The notes: generated from the sequence alone by a model not told the origin. A DNA stretch of 64,000 nt from Polynucleobacter sp. UK-Mo-2m-Kol15 (GCF_018881505.1 NZ_JACVQC010000001.1:1409927-1473926); one strand, 5' to 3'. Positions 37,045 to 45,474 are shown, counted from the stretch's first letter. Translations and numbers: made by a program.

Positions 37045-37955
37045 TTGATGATGAAGTTAACCCTAATACTTCAAGACAAGAGTTACAAAATAGGTGTTAG
37101 GGTTGCATTGGCCTTCAGCGCCTTCTTATCGCCTCCTTCCCATGCCCAGGAAATTGAGGCGCGCACCTATTCCAATCACCCATTGGGATTAACTTTATTA
37201 GCACTGGAGTTGCTCAAGCTAAGGCCGATAATTACACCCTGACTAGCGAAGTCATGGGCTTAACGCATATCTTTGACGCCGGCGGTCAATCCGGAAAACT
37301 GACTCTAGTGTTGCCATACGGACAACTGACAGGATCAAGCTCAATTGGCGGGCGCACAGTCAATGCTAGCACCGAAGGATTATCTGATCCACTGCTCAAG
37401 GCCGCAATTAATCTTGACGGTGCTCCAGCCCTAACACTAGATCAATTTAAGGAGTATCAGCAAGATCTAATTGTTGGCGTGAGCCTTGCAGCATAAGCTC
37501 CATGGGGTAAATATGACGATAATCAACTGATCAATGTTGGTGCAAATCGCTGGTTTATATAGCCCGGTATAGGAGTATCGAAGGCGCTTGGTCCCTGGAG
37601 ACTTGAATTAGCAGGTCCGGGTATTTTTTACACTAGCAATACCAATTTTATGGGCGGAAACTCTTTATCCCAACATCCCGTCTATTCAACGCAAACCCAT
37701 ACAATTTATTACTTCCAGAATACCGCCTGGATCTCAGTTGATGCCACCTACTTTACTGGTGGGCAATCCTATGTAAACGGAAATCCCATCAGCGGAAGCC
37801 AGGAAAACTGGCGCTTTGGTACAACGATGTCATATCCAGTAAATAGAGAAAACTCAATTCGACTTTCAGCAAGTACTGGGGCGTACTCTAGGACCAATAA
37901 TAGTTACGATCTGTATGGAATTTCATGGCAATACCGCTTTGGCGGTGGCCTCTAG
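37045..37955 (+). pseudogene. Broken outer-membrane transporter-like gene (phenol MetA degradation family)
   Basis: Reading frames join into one protein: signal peptide and EIEARTYSNHPLG, then (after a one-base loss near 37188) INFISTGVAQAKADNYTLTSEVMGL through SLAA, then a TAA at about 37495, then APWGKYDDNQLINVGANRW, a TAG at about 37560, and PGIGVSKALGPWRLELAGPG to the C-terminal YRFGGGL. This is the beta-barrel MetA-pathway/porin-like family often placed beside aromatic acid pathways. At least one frameshift and two stops make it a pseudogene, unless the strain is a draft assembly with errors. Confidence 0.85.
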
Positions 37956-37959
37956 TTTT

Positions 37960-39633
37960 TTATAAATCACGCAAGTGGCGCCGTAAGATCTTACCAACAT
38001 TAGACTTTGGCATTTCATCAATAAAGGCAATTTTCCTCGGGCGCTTGTAGCTCGTCATCTGCTCTTTGCAGTACTGAATGACTTGAGCCTCTGTTAACTC
38101 AGGCTCATCTTTCACAATATAGGCCTTTACAATCTCACCAAGTTTGCGGTGCGGAACCCCAATCACAGCACATTCTCTTACACCAGGGATAAATGCAATC
38201 ACTTCCTCAATTTCATTCGGGAAAACTTTAAATCCGGCAACCACAATCATGTCCTTCTTGCGATCCACAATCTGCACATAACCCTCAGGGCTCATGATGC
38301 CAATGTCACCAGATTTGAAATACCCTTCTGGGGTAATAAAATAGCCAGTCTCCTCAGGACGATTCCAGTAGCCCGCCATCACTTGTGGCCCCTTGATGCA
38401 AATCTCTCCAGGCGTGCCAAATGGAACTTCCATTCCATCATCATCCAATATCAGAACATCTGTACTAGGCACGGGCATACCAATTGATCCAGTGAATTCT
38501 TTTACAAAGGGTGTGTTAACACAGACAACTGGCGAGGTCTCAGATAAACCGTAACCCTGCGCAATGGGCACACCCATCAATTTCTGCCAAAGGTCGGCAG
38601 TTTTCTTGAGTACCGCCATGCCGCCGCCAATGGTTACCAGTAAATGAGGTAATTTCACATTGGTAAATTCTGGATGATGAATCAAAGCATGGAAAAGTGT
38701 ATTCACTCCTGGAAAAAAATTGATCTCAGGATGCTTCATCAACAATTTGATAAAGCCGCCGATATCACGGGGATTGGCTACCAATAATAATTTTCCGCCT
38801 TTGCGGATTCCCAGAAGCCCGCAAGCAGTTAATGCAAAAATATGCGTCATTGGTAATGCACATAAAAAGACTAACTGCTGCTGTCTATTTTGTAAGGCAG
38901 GCTCAAGCCAAGACTCTATCTGCGCAATGTTAGCCAATATGTTTCGGTGCAATAAAATGGCACCTTTAGAAACTCCCGTAGTGCCGCCTGTGTACTGTAA
39001 AAAAGCGATATCTTCCGGCCTGAGATGGGACTTAGTAAAGCCATGTCCAGAACCAATTTTGAGTGCTTGATTGAATTTGATGCAAGGAAAGCTCCAGCGC
39101 GGAATCAGCTTTTTAATATGGCGCGCAACCAGATTAACGATGACGCCTTTGGGGCCTAGAGTGTCACCTAAATTACTGACAATAACTTTTTTTACAAGTC
39201 CTTGATTGGCAATATCCTGGTAGACGTGAGCAAAGTTTTCCAGCATAACCAAAATAGAGGCACCACTATCTTGCAATTGATGTTCTAGTTCGCGGGCTGT
39301 ATACAAGGGATTAATATTAACGACTGCAAAGCCAGCGCGTAGAGTGCCAAGCATTGCAATCAAATACTGCGGAACATTAGGAAACATGATGGCGATACGT
39401 GATCCCGCATCTAGACCCAAAGTTTGCAAATAAGCGGCAAAGTCTTTTGACAGAATATCCAGCTGGCGGTAAGTTATTGACTTCCCCATCGACTCGATTG
39501 CAACGTGATTAGGGTATGCCTCAAATGATTCATCTATTAACTCAATGATCGATGGGTAACTCGACAAGCCAATCTCATGGGGGACACCCTCAAGATAATT
39601 TTTCAGCCAGGGTTTTTGAGCATTCATTTGCAT
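37960..39633 (-). CDS. fadD: Long-chain fatty acid/acyl-CoA ligase (AMP-dependent synthetase)
   Basis: A protein of about 557 residues of the ANL superfamily. The AMP-binding loop reads YTGGTTGVSKGAIL (about 213-226), the A5 block GYGLSETSPVV, and the C-terminal catalytic Lys is in PKSNVGKILRRHLRDL. It adenylates a carboxylic acid and loads it on CoA. The length and the GSGHGFTKSHLRPEDIAFLQ region fit long-chain FadD. The ATG at 39633 is used (TTG at 39639 possible). It follows the nucleosidase gene by 32 bases. Confidence 0.9.
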   Translation of the reverse strand: MQMNAQKPWLKNYLEGVPHEIGLSSYPSIIELIDESFEAYPNHVAIESMGKSITYRQLDILSKDFAAYLQTLGLDAGSRIAIMFPNVPQYLIAMLGTLRAGFAVVNINPLYTARELEHQLQDSGASILVMLENFAHVYQDIANQGLVKKVIVSNLGDTLGPKGVIVNLVARHIKKLIPRWSFPCIKFNQALKIGSGHGFTKSHLRPEDIAFLQYTGGTTGVSKGAILLHRNILANIAQIESWLEPALQNRQQQLVFLCALPMTHIFALTACGLLGIRKGGKLLLVANPRDIGGFIKLLMKHPEINFFPGVNTLFHALIHHPEFTNVKLPHLLVTIGGGMAVLKKTADLWQKLMGVPIAQGYGLSETSPVVCVNTPFVKEFTGSIGMPVPSTDVLILDDDGMEVPFGTPGEICIKGPQVMAGYWNRPEETGYFITPEGYFKSGDIGIMSPEGYVQIVDRKKDMIVVAGFKVFPNEIEEVIAFIPGVRECAVIGVPHRKLGEIVKAYIVKDEPELTEAQVIQYCKEQMTSYKRPRKIAFIDEMPKSNVGKILRRHLRDL

Positions 39634-39664
39634 CACCAATTGTTGGTCTAAGCTTAGGCGCTCT

Positions 39665-40228
39665 TTAGGCGCTCATTAGCTCTTTGAGCTTTTCCAAATA
39701 TAGCTCTTGTCCATGATTAACGCGATCCGCCCACTGATTTCCAGCATCTGCATTCGCATCGTCCGAAACATACTTAAATGATTGCCAGGGTATATTAAAT
39801 TGGTAGGCTATATTTGCAATGGCAAATAACTCCATATCCACCACGTCCACACCTTGAGATGCTAACCATGGATCATGAGCCGTCACAAAGCTATCACCGG
39901 TACCACAAACATGATTTCCGCCCAAAGATAGATATTGCGATGGTTTAGGGCAAAACGGGGTCTTTCCTCTTGGGGCTAGTGGGGCCGTCATCATATCTCG
40001 CTGAATCACCTTGCCGATTTCCAATAGCCCTTGAAGTGTGGGATTGATTTTTCCAACTGTTCCAAAGTTCACTATCTGTGTAGGCTGAAATTCCTGGATA
40101 GCTCGAAAGCTTACAGCTGTTGCATTAATCTTACCCACCCCTGAATACACAATATCTACACCCTCGGGCAATGCGCTTTTATCAAGCTCGGTCTCGAGTG
40201 CGGTAATAATGAGTAATTGTGTTTTCAT
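39665..40228 (-). CDS. Purine nucleosidase/MTAN-like (PNP-UDP phosphorylase family)
   Basis: A 187-residue protein, shorter than E. coli MTAN (232). Active-site blocks GVGKINATAV, VDMELFAIANIAYQ and YVSDDAN (the catalytic Asp in SDDAN) are present. Likely activity is hydrolysis of methylthioadenosine, adenosylhomocysteine or another nucleoside to adenine. The missing N-terminal third strands of MTAN may be compensated by dimerisation. The start is 11 bases from the apt start on the other strand, which fits adenine release and salvage. Confidence 0.8.
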   Translation of the reverse strand: MKTQLLIITALETELDKSALPEGVDIVYSGVGKINATAVSFRAIQEFQPTQIVNFGTVGKINPTLQGLLEIGKVIQRDMMTAPLAPRGKTPFCPKPSQYLSLGGNHVCGTGDSFVTAHDPWLASQGVDVVDMELFAIANIAYQFNIPWQSFKYVSDDANADAGNQWADRVNHGQELYLEKLKELMSA

Positions 40229-40239
40229 ATCAGTTAATA

Positions 40240-40758
40240 ATGAATTTATTAGATTATCTACCCGGCGTCCCTAACTTTCCTAAGCCAGGAATCCTCTTTC
40301 GGGATATTTCCCCTCTTTTGGCCAATCCTGCCGCATTTAGAGAGGCCATCTTGCAAATGGAGGCACTGGCACAGCAGTTTGACTACAGCCATATCCTAGG
40401 CATTGAATCACGTGGCTTTATCTTTGGCAGTGCACTGGCCCACCAAGCCCATAAAGGCCTGGCTTTAGCCCGAAAACCCAATAAGCTGCCATTGGCTAGC
40501 CATCGAGAATCCTACGGCCTGGAATACGGCGCTGATTCCCTAGAAATTCAGCAATCTACCCTGCCGGCAGGTGCACGAGTTTTGATTGTGGATGACGTGC
40601 TAGCGACCGGTGGAACCATCATTGCAGCCAGTCAATTACTTAAAAAAGCGGGTTATGAAGTCGTAGGCGCCATCACCTTGTTAAAGATTGACGGCTTAGA
40701 CGGCGATAATCTTCTTAGCAAAAAAGGAATTTTGAATAAAGCAGTATTAACAGCGTAA
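40240..40758 (+). CDS. apt: Adenine phosphoribosyltransferase
   Basis: A 172-residue salvage enzyme making AMP from adenine and PRPP. The PRPP loop reads VLIVDDVLATGGTI (about 111-124); IESRGFIFG and the N-terminal PNFPKPGILFRDI are typical. The ATG at 40240 is chosen; the frame also has a TTG at 40219, but the longer form would overlap the divergent nucleosidase. No ribosome binding site is visible in the 11-base gap, so the mRNA may be leaderless or its start may lie in the other gene. Confidence 0.93.
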   Translation: MNLLDYLPGVPNFPKPGILFRDISPLLANPAAFREAILQMEALAQQFDYSHILGIESRGFIFGSALAHQAHKGLALARKPNKLPLASHRESYGLEYGADSLEIQQSTLPAGARVLIVDDVLATGGTIIAASQLLKKAGYEVVGAITLLKIDGLDGDNLLSKKGILNKAVLTA

Positions 40759-40785
40759 AAGCTTGGGTTAAACCAACTTTTTAGC
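40756..40785. terminator. Possible bidirectional terminator, apt/yqjK
   Basis: Imperfect stem built from AAAAGCTTGGGTT and AACCAACTTTTT, overlapping the yqjK-like stop. The T-run is short, so this is a weak call. Confidence 0.4.
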
Positions 40786-41049
40786 AGTTTTGAGGAGCTT
40801 AACGGCACCCCAGCCCACAGCCAACACCTTGCTAGCAAGCTTTGGTTTGTAATGAGCTAAGACTGCAAATGCGCTGGTCCACAGGATCGGAGTGCCCTTA
40901 ACAAAATTGAAGACATCAATCCCTTTATCAGCCCAAGATAGCGGCTTCTCAATCGGCTCAAAATGAAGGGCAAAATCATTACGCTCTTGAGCGGCTCGCT
41001 CTTGTAAGGTTCTCTGCCTAGCTTGAAGTTCCGCTAAGGTGTGAGTCAT
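40768..41049 (-). CDS. yqjK: YqjK-like protein
   Basis: A 93-residue protein. The N-terminal 40 residues are a charged coiled-coil-like segment (ELQARQRTLQERAAQERNDF), followed by one hydrophobic stretch (TPILWTSAFAVLAHY, about 53-67) and a basic C-terminus. Its start overlaps the YqjE-like stop by 4 bases. The yqjD-yqjE-yqjK order matches the enterobacterial set. Function is poorly known; a membrane accessory role is likely. Confidence 0.7.
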   Translation of the reverse strand: MTHTLAELQARQRTLQERAAQERNDFALHFEPIEKPLSWADKGIDVFNFVKGTPILWTSAFAVLAHYKPKLASKVLAVGWGAVKLLKTAKKLV

Positions 41050-41417
41050 CGTTTTGCCAGCTCCTGCTGATCTTTGGCCAACTCAGAAATAGTTGCCTCA
41101 AATAGTCTTGGCATAGTTTTGAGTGAGCGCAAAACTACTAAAGCAAAAATAAAACCCACCACCAAAAAACCACTCGTGAGTAAGCTTAAGGCCAAAATGC
41201 GGTCAGTCTCCCAACTATAAATCACAATTAATAGCGCCAGCATCACCAAGCCAAAGAACAGGAAAAATAAAGCGCAGATGATCAAAAGCAGCAAGCTCAG
41301 AAACTTCGCGCGTGCAATCTGAATGTCAGTAGAAATCAACTCCAAACGTGTCTGCGCAATAGATGCCCCGGTCGAAACGAGATTCTTCAGGGAAGATAAA
41401 AGATTTTCTTGTGACAT
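41046..41417 (-). CDS. yqjE: YqjE-like phage-holin-superfamily membrane protein
   Basis: A 123-residue protein with two strong membrane helices (about 38-68 and 75-98) joined by a short loop, flanked by amphipathic ends. This is the DUF1469 layout (holin-X-like). It is a small inner-membrane partner of YqjD and YqjK; a cytolytic role is not implied. Its GTG/ATG region overlaps the yqjK-like start. Confidence 0.8.
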   Translation of the reverse strand: MSQENLLSSLKNLVSTGASIAQTRLELISTDIQIARAKFLSLLLLIICALFFLFFGLVMLALLIVIYSWETDRILALSLLTSGFLVVGFIFALVVLRSLKTMPRLFEATISELAKDQQELAKR

Positions 41418-41423
41418 GTGCGC

Positions 41424-41759
41424 CTAGCGACGACGAATAAAAAGGCCGATCAACAAACCCAGACCCGCGGCAACGCCGACAGCCTCCCAAGGGTTTCGGT
41501 GAACGAACTCATCAGCACGCTCAGCTACGACCTTGGCTTTTTCTGTCACAGTACCCTCAACAGAAGAGAGGCTTTCTTTTGCGTTGTTGAGTGTATCCAA
41601 GGCTTTGGAGCGAATTACGCCAAGCGGCCCATCCTCATGGCCTGCAGTTGCCTTGATAAGATCCTCAGCATCGGCCATGAGCGCCTTGAAGTCACCAATC
41701 AAATTTTCAGAATTGATCTGAGCTTCTTCATGCGTAGTGCTTGATTTTTTAGCAGTCAT
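41424..41759 (-). CDS. yqjD: DUF883/YqjD-ElaB-like inner membrane protein
   Basis: A 111-residue protein: acidic helical N-terminal two-thirds with ENLIGDFKALMADAEDLIK and a glycine-zipper tail NPWEAVGVAAGLGLLIGLFIRRR split by the signature. In E. coli YqjD and ElaB attach ribosomes to the membrane in stationary phase through the C-terminal anchor. The first gene of the trio. Confidence 0.85.
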   Translation of the reverse strand: MTAKKSSTTHEEAQINSENLIGDFKALMADAEDLIKATAGHEDGPLGVIRSKALDTLNNAKESLSSVEGTVTEKAKVVAERADEFVHRNPWEAVGVAAGLGLLIGLFIRRR

Positions 41760-41821
41760 TACCGCTCCTAGCCGATGGCAATTAAGTAGATTTAGACTAT
41801 TCTAAGCAATTCTCATTGAGA

Positions 41822-42262
41822 TCACAGTATTAATACCGTCATCCCCGCATTGCCTTCCTTAAAGTGCTTGAGATATGGCTTTAAACCAGGTCTTCTTCTC
41901 AAAAGGGCATGGTAAGCCTCGCTACCAAACCCAGTTTGTTCACCATAATGGTACTCATCTACCCGATCTGAGAAGTAGTTATTTTCCAGGGCATCGTGCA
42001 CAGCCCATTTAATTCTGCCACCCTCTCCACTAGCGCCATAGCCATGTATCAAGATAATTACTTTGATACCCACTTCAGATGCTCTTCGAAGACCAATGGT
42101 TAATCTATCCAATGCGTCTTCAGCACTCGGACTATCAAACTTCAAATTCAACACCATAGTATCGCTATGGGGAATGGGCAGATCCTCGCTTCCGCATTGG
42201 CGACACTCCCCCAGCATTCCTCGAGGATTGCCACATTCTGGACACTCAAATGAATGGGTCAT
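41822..42262 (-). CDS. Smr-domain protein with N-terminal zinc ribbon
   Basis: A 146-residue protein. Residues about 7-24 hold two Cys pairs (CPECG and CRQCG), a small zinc ribbon. Residues about 35-146 form a Smr fold with the active loop LIHGYGASGEGGRIKWAV near residue 74, which carries the HGxG-type motif of Smr endonucleases/MutS2 tails. It could nick DNA or RNA or bind nucleic acid; the family is broad. It ends 44 bases before the small secreted protein gene on the same strand. Confidence 0.8.
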   Translation of the reverse strand: MTHSFECPECGNPRGMLGECRQCGSEDLPIPHSDTMVLNLKFDSPSAEDALDRLTIGLRRASEVGIKVIILIHGYGASGEGGRIKWAVHDALENNYFSDRVDEYHYGEQTGFGSEAYHALLRRRPGLKPYLKHFKEGNAGMTVLIL

Positions 42263-42308
42263 CAAATACCTTCAAAGATGATTGGGTAATAACCCATTCA
42301 TAACAAGA

Positions 42309-42605
42309 TTAAGAACAATACTTTGCTTCTAAAGCAGATGCTGAATTTACTCGATCATCAACCATCTGATTTAAGGTTAGTTGAGCAGCATCTTTATTTT
42401 CCTGCTTCTTAAGATTTAAGTTAATTAGTCCTGCCACATCTTTGCGAATGGAGGTATTTCCATAGCGCAATTCCTTCAATGTAGAAACCGCTTCAGCTGA
42501 AATCTTACATTGCTGACTCAATAATTCAGAGGAATCAGATGAGGTATTTGCATAAGCGATTGCAGCTACAGAGATTGAGACAACAGCTAATAGAGTTTTT
42601 TTCAT
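42309..42605 (-). CDS. Small secreted protein of unknown function
   Basis: A 98-residue precursor. The signal peptide (MKKTLLAVVSISVAAIAYA, cleavage after AYA) is clear. The mature 79 residues are polar and helical, with two Cys (LLSQQCKIS and a C-terminal AKYCS), which may form one disulfide. I do not recognise the family. The gene starts one base after the stop of the HTH/zinc protein gene, so the two are co-transcribed and probably co-translated. Confidence 0.75.
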   Translation of the reverse strand: MKKTLLAVVSISVAAIAYANTSSDSSELLSQQCKISAEAVSTLKELRYGNTSIRKDVAGLINLNLKKQENKDAAQLTLNQMVDDRVNSASALEAKYCS

Positions 42606-42606
42606 T

Positions 42607-42786
42607 CTATTTCCTTAGTTTGTGACCACAAGTTGGACAACACCCCAAATCTTTTGCTTTTGTTTTTCTTAAGGCGGCGTAGACACTGGATTCTGAAATT
42701 TCCATCTTCCTAGCGGCTTGAGCAGCGGTCATTCCCTTCCCTATCCAATCCAAAGCTTGATGTGTTTTTGGTATCGCTTTTCTCAT
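42607..42786 (-). CDS. Small HTH protein with C-terminal zinc knuckle
   Basis: A 59-residue protein with a very strong ribosome binding site (AAGGAGGG) before its ATG at 42786. Residues about 8-42 form a helix-turn-helix (TAAQAARKMEISESSVYAALRK). The C-terminus carries CCPTCGHKL, a two-Cys or Cys/Cys/His metal knuckle. So it is probably a DNA-binding protein, of the kind seen in phage and plasmid genes. It is followed by the secreted protein gene after one base. Direct repeats TTGTGAAC overlap the likely promoter, which suggests autoregulation. Confidence 0.75.
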   Translation of the reverse strand: MRKAIPKTHQALDWIGKGMTAAQAARKMEISESSVYAALRKTKAKDLGCCPTCGHKLRK

Positions 42787-42794
42787 TTACCCTC

Positions 42795-42834
42795 CTTTGT
42801 TAATACTATACCACAGAAGTTGTGAACTTGTGAA
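42795..42834 (-). promoter_or_regulatory. Promoter with tandem operator-like repeats
   Basis: On the minus strand TTCACA, 18 bases, TATAGT form a promoter for the HTH gene. On the plus strand the direct repeat TTGTGAAC occurs twice in a row (about 42817-42832), covering the -35 region. It is a candidate binding site for the HTH protein itself. Confidence 0.55.
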
Positions 42835-42888
42835 CCTTAAAAAAAATAAAGGTGTTGGAAATAAAACACACAAAAAAAGAGGAAAAAG

Positions 42889-42915
42889 AAAAAGTCCTAA
42901 AAAGGACTTTTGTTT
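42889..42915. terminator. Hairpin with T-run, no assigned transcript
   Basis: Stem AAAGTCCT / AGGACTTT with loop of four A and T/A-rich flanks on both sides. It can work on either strand. The peroxiredoxin gene already has its own terminator to the right, so the transcript that ends here is not clear. Confidence 0.65.
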
Positions 42916-42971
42916 GGGTAGATATCTAAAACTGGTTATTCAGGCTTAGTAGGCCAAAACCAGACAGCATT

Positions 42972-42994
42972 GAAAAAACCACCCGAAGGTGGTT
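42972..42994 (-). terminator. Terminator of the peroxiredoxin gene
   Basis: Stem AACCACC / GGTGGTT with loop CGAA, followed on the minus strand by a run of T. It lies 20 bases after the stop codon. Confidence 0.85.
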
Positions 42995-43014
42995 AGGATA
43001 TGGTGAAAAATCTA

Positions 43015-43671
43015 TTAATTATTAGGTGCCTTAGCAAAGCGTACATATGGCAACTTGACATCAAGCTCACCATATTTAGCTACCGCTTGTTCATCATTTA
43101 AAGCTAGGCCCACTATTACATCCTGACCAGGAACCCAGTTTGCTGGCGTTGCCAATGGAACGCCATCTGTTATCTGAATAGCGTCAAGAGCTCTAAGAAT
43201 TTCAGCAAAATTACGGCCAACAGACATTGGATAAGACATAGTTAAGCGTAACTTTTTATCTGGTCCAATGATAAAAACAGTGCGAACAGTAGCGCTATGA
43301 GCAGGAGTACGGCCATCAGGCAAATATGCATCAGCCGGCAACATGTCATAGAGCTTAGCAACCTTTAATGAAGTGTCATCGATAATTGGAAAATCTGCAG
43401 GTACTCCAGCAAAAGCAGCTATATCTTTTTTCCATTTTTGGTGATCTTCTACGCTGTCAACGGAAATACCCATTACCTTAGTATTGCGTTTGGCAAACTC
43501 GGGGGCCAGGCTTGCAACGGCACCAAACTCTGTTGTGCATACCGGGGTGAAGTCTTTTGGATGAGAAAATAAAATAGCATAGTGATCGCCAATCCAGTCA
43601 TGCAAAGTCAAATTGCCAGCTGTAGATTCTGCTGTAAAGTTCGGCGATAAATCGTTAATTCGTAATGTCAT
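43015..43671 (-). CDS. Peroxiredoxin, 1-Cys (Prx6/AhpC-TSA family)
   Basis: A 218-residue peroxidase. The peroxidatic Cys is in PKDFTPVCTTEFG (about residue 46), with the 1-Cys type C-terminal domain (WVPGQDVIVGLALNDEQAVAKYG). No resolving Cys is seen. It reduces hydrogen peroxide and organic peroxides with thiol donors. The gene is monocistronic, with its own terminator. No OxyR site can be identified by eye in the 285-base upstream gap. Confidence 0.92.
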   Translation of the reverse strand: MTLRINDLSPNFTAESTAGNLTLHDWIGDHYAILFSHPKDFTPVCTTEFGAVASLAPEFAKRNTKVMGISVDSVEDHQKWKKDIAAFAGVPADFPIIDDTSLKVAKLYDMLPADAYLPDGRTPAHSATVRTVFIIGPDKKLRLTMSYPMSVGRNFAEILRALDAIQITDGVPLATPANWVPGQDVIVGLALNDEQAVAKYGELDVKLPYVRFAKAPNN

Positions 43672-43913
43672 GGTTATTCCTTAGGATAATTGTCACGCTC
43701 TAGTTATGGTACTTGTCAGTTTTAAATGCAAATGCCATTCATCAGAGAAGTAACTCTAAACGGCATGGGGTCAATATCAAACAATTAAATTATTATTTCA
43801 ATAGAGCTTTTTGCGTATATAACAGTATGGATATATCAAAGGCGCAATTCCTGAGTTTGGGCTAATCAAAAATCCCAAATCAAGCAATGTTTTACTGGTG
43901 GGTAGAAGACCCT
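43672..43913. other. Upstream region of peroxiredoxin gene, no gene seen
   Basis: An AT-rich stretch between prx and the tRNA-Ser terminator. A 12-codon frame (MDISKAQFLSLG) near 43828 lacks a ribosome binding site and is not called. No defended feature. Confidence 0.3.
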
Positions 43914-43946
43914 GAAAAAAACAAAGCCCCGTGGTTAGGGGCTTTG
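43914..43946 (-). terminator. Terminator of tRNA-Ser
   Basis: Stem CAAAGCCCC / GGGGCTTTG with a 7-base loop, then a run of T on the minus strand. It lies 11 bases past the CCA end of the tRNA. Confidence 0.9.
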
Positions 43947-43956
43947 CGGTCATCCT

Positions 43957-44051
43957 TGGCGGAGACGAGAGGATTCGAACCTCCGATCAGAGTTTTAGCC
44001 CCGATGCTCCCTTAGCAGGGGAGTGCCTTCGACCAGCTCGGCCACGTCTCC
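43957..44051 (-). tRNA. tRNA-Ser (anticodon GCU)
   Basis: Long variable arm typical of Ser. Acceptor GGAGACG/CGTCTCC, anticodon stem CTCCC/GGGAG with loop CTGCTAA (GCT), T arm GAGGTTCGAATCCTC, discriminator G and CCA encoded. It reads AGC/AGU. Confidence 0.95.
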
Positions 44052-44140
44052 GTATTAATACATTTACAACGACCCACAGTTTAACGGATTCCGTTGACAG
44101 CGGGGTTTTACTGCCGTTTTAAAGCGTTTGTTGCGTATTT

Positions 44141-45391
44141 TTACTTCTGGTCTAGCTCAAAAGCCTTATGGAGAGAGCGCACAGCTAACTCCATGTATTT
44201 CTCATCGATCACAACAGAAATCTTGATTTCGCTAGTGGAGATCATCAAGATATTGATACCCTCTTCCGACAATGTACGGAACATTTTGCTAGCAACGCCT
44301 ACATGGGAGCGCATACCAACGCCAACTACGGAGACCTTCGAAACCCTCGGGTCTCCATTAATCTCTTTTGCTTCGATATGAGACTGCACATTAGTCTTAA
44401 GCAAGTCTAGGGCTTTTTGATAATCAGCACGCGGAACCGTAAAAGTAAAGTCTGTCTTACCTTCGAAGGATTGATTCTGAATAATGATATCCACATCAAT
44501 ATTGGCATCCGCAATCGGGCCTAAGATTTGATAAGCAATACCTGGGCGATCAGGAACCCCAAGAACGGTAATTTTTGCTTCATCACGCGCAAAGGCGATG
44601 CCGGAAATAACTGCGGCTTCCATAGTGCTGTCCTCTTCAAATGTAATCAAGGTGCCCGACTTCATCTCTTGATCAAGGGGCATCAACGGATCTGTCAGCG
44701 ATGACAGAACGCGGGTTTTAACTTTATACTTTCCAGCAAACTCCACTGAACGAATCTGCAATACCTTTGAACCAAGACTTGCCATCTCTAGCATTTCTTC
44801 AAAAGTAATTTTGTCTAAGCGACGTGCATCTTCACAAACGCGGGGGTCAGTTGTATACACACCATCCACGTCGGTGTAGATCAGACACTCATCCGCCTTC
44901 AGTGCCGCAGCCATCGCAACAGCAGATGTATCAGAGCCACCACGACCTAAAGTGGTGATATTGCCATTGGGATCGACCCCTTGGAAGCCAGTCACAACTA
45001 CGGCTCGCCCCGCATTGAGATCCGCAAGAATTTTTTTATCGTCAATACTCTTAATGCGAGCTTTGGTAAATGAAGAATCCGTATGGACGGTTACTTGCCA
45101 ACCGGCATAACTGACCGCATCGACACCTTCACGTAACAATGCTAAGGCCAATAAACCAGAGCTAACTTGCTCTCCTGTGGAGGCAATTTGATCAAGTTCG
45201 CGTGGATTCGCATCGGGATTGATATCCTTTGCCAAACCAAGTAAGCGATTAGTTTCACCAGACATTGCTGAGGGTACTACTACAACCTGGTGACCTGCAC
45301 GCATCCACTTGGCAACACGTTTGGCGACATTCTGAATGCGCTCAACTGAGCCCATGGAGGTGCCACCATACTTATGAACGATAAGAGCCAT
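44141..45391 (-). CDS. lysC: Aspartate kinase
   Basis: A 416-residue enzyme of the aspartate pathway. The N-terminal kinase domain holds VHKYGGTSMGSVERI and GRGGSDTSAVA; the C-terminal half has two ACT domains (ITVLGVPDRPGIAYQIL and VSVVGVGMRSHVGVASK), the sites of Lys/Thr feedback. It gives precursors for Lys, Met, Thr and, through DapA elsewhere in this window, cell-wall diaminopimelate. No lysine riboswitch is seen in the 83-base upstream gap. Confidence 0.95.
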   Translation of the reverse strand: MALIVHKYGGTSMGSVERIQNVAKRVAKWMRAGHQVVVVPSAMSGETNRLLGLAKDINPDANPRELDQIASTGEQVSSGLLALALLREGVDAVSYAGWQVTVHTDSSFTKARIKSIDDKKILADLNAGRAVVVTGFQGVDPNGNITTLGRGGSDTSAVAMAAALKADECLIYTDVDGVYTTDPRVCEDARRLDKITFEEMLEMASLGSKVLQIRSVEFAGKYKVKTRVLSSLTDPLMPLDQEMKSGTLITFEEDSTMEAAVISGIAFARDEAKITVLGVPDRPGIAYQILGPIADANIDVDIIIQNQSFEGKTDFTFTVPRADYQKALDLLKTNVQSHIEAKEINGDPRVSKVSVVGVGMRSHVGVASKMFRTLSEEGINILMISTSEIKISVVIDEKYMELAVRSLHKAFELDQK

Positions 45392-45474
45392 AAAAACCGT
45401 TGTATTGTCTATTTACAGGGAATTACATTCCCCAGGGTCTAAAAAGGGCTTATTTTACAGGGTTTTGCACTGCG

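Noticed and set aside
41046..41417. Prophage holin gene
   Set aside because: The holin-like family name reflects two-helix topology. Flanking yqjD and yqjK show the chromosomal housekeeping trio; no phage genes are near.
43828..43866. 12-codon peptide frame before tRNA-Ser
   Set aside because: No ribosome binding site and no conservation evidence; length within chance.
45392..45474. Lysine riboswitch before lysC or other leader element
   Set aside because: This gap lies upstream of lysC but is 83 bases, too short for the aptamer, and holds no matching conserved blocks.
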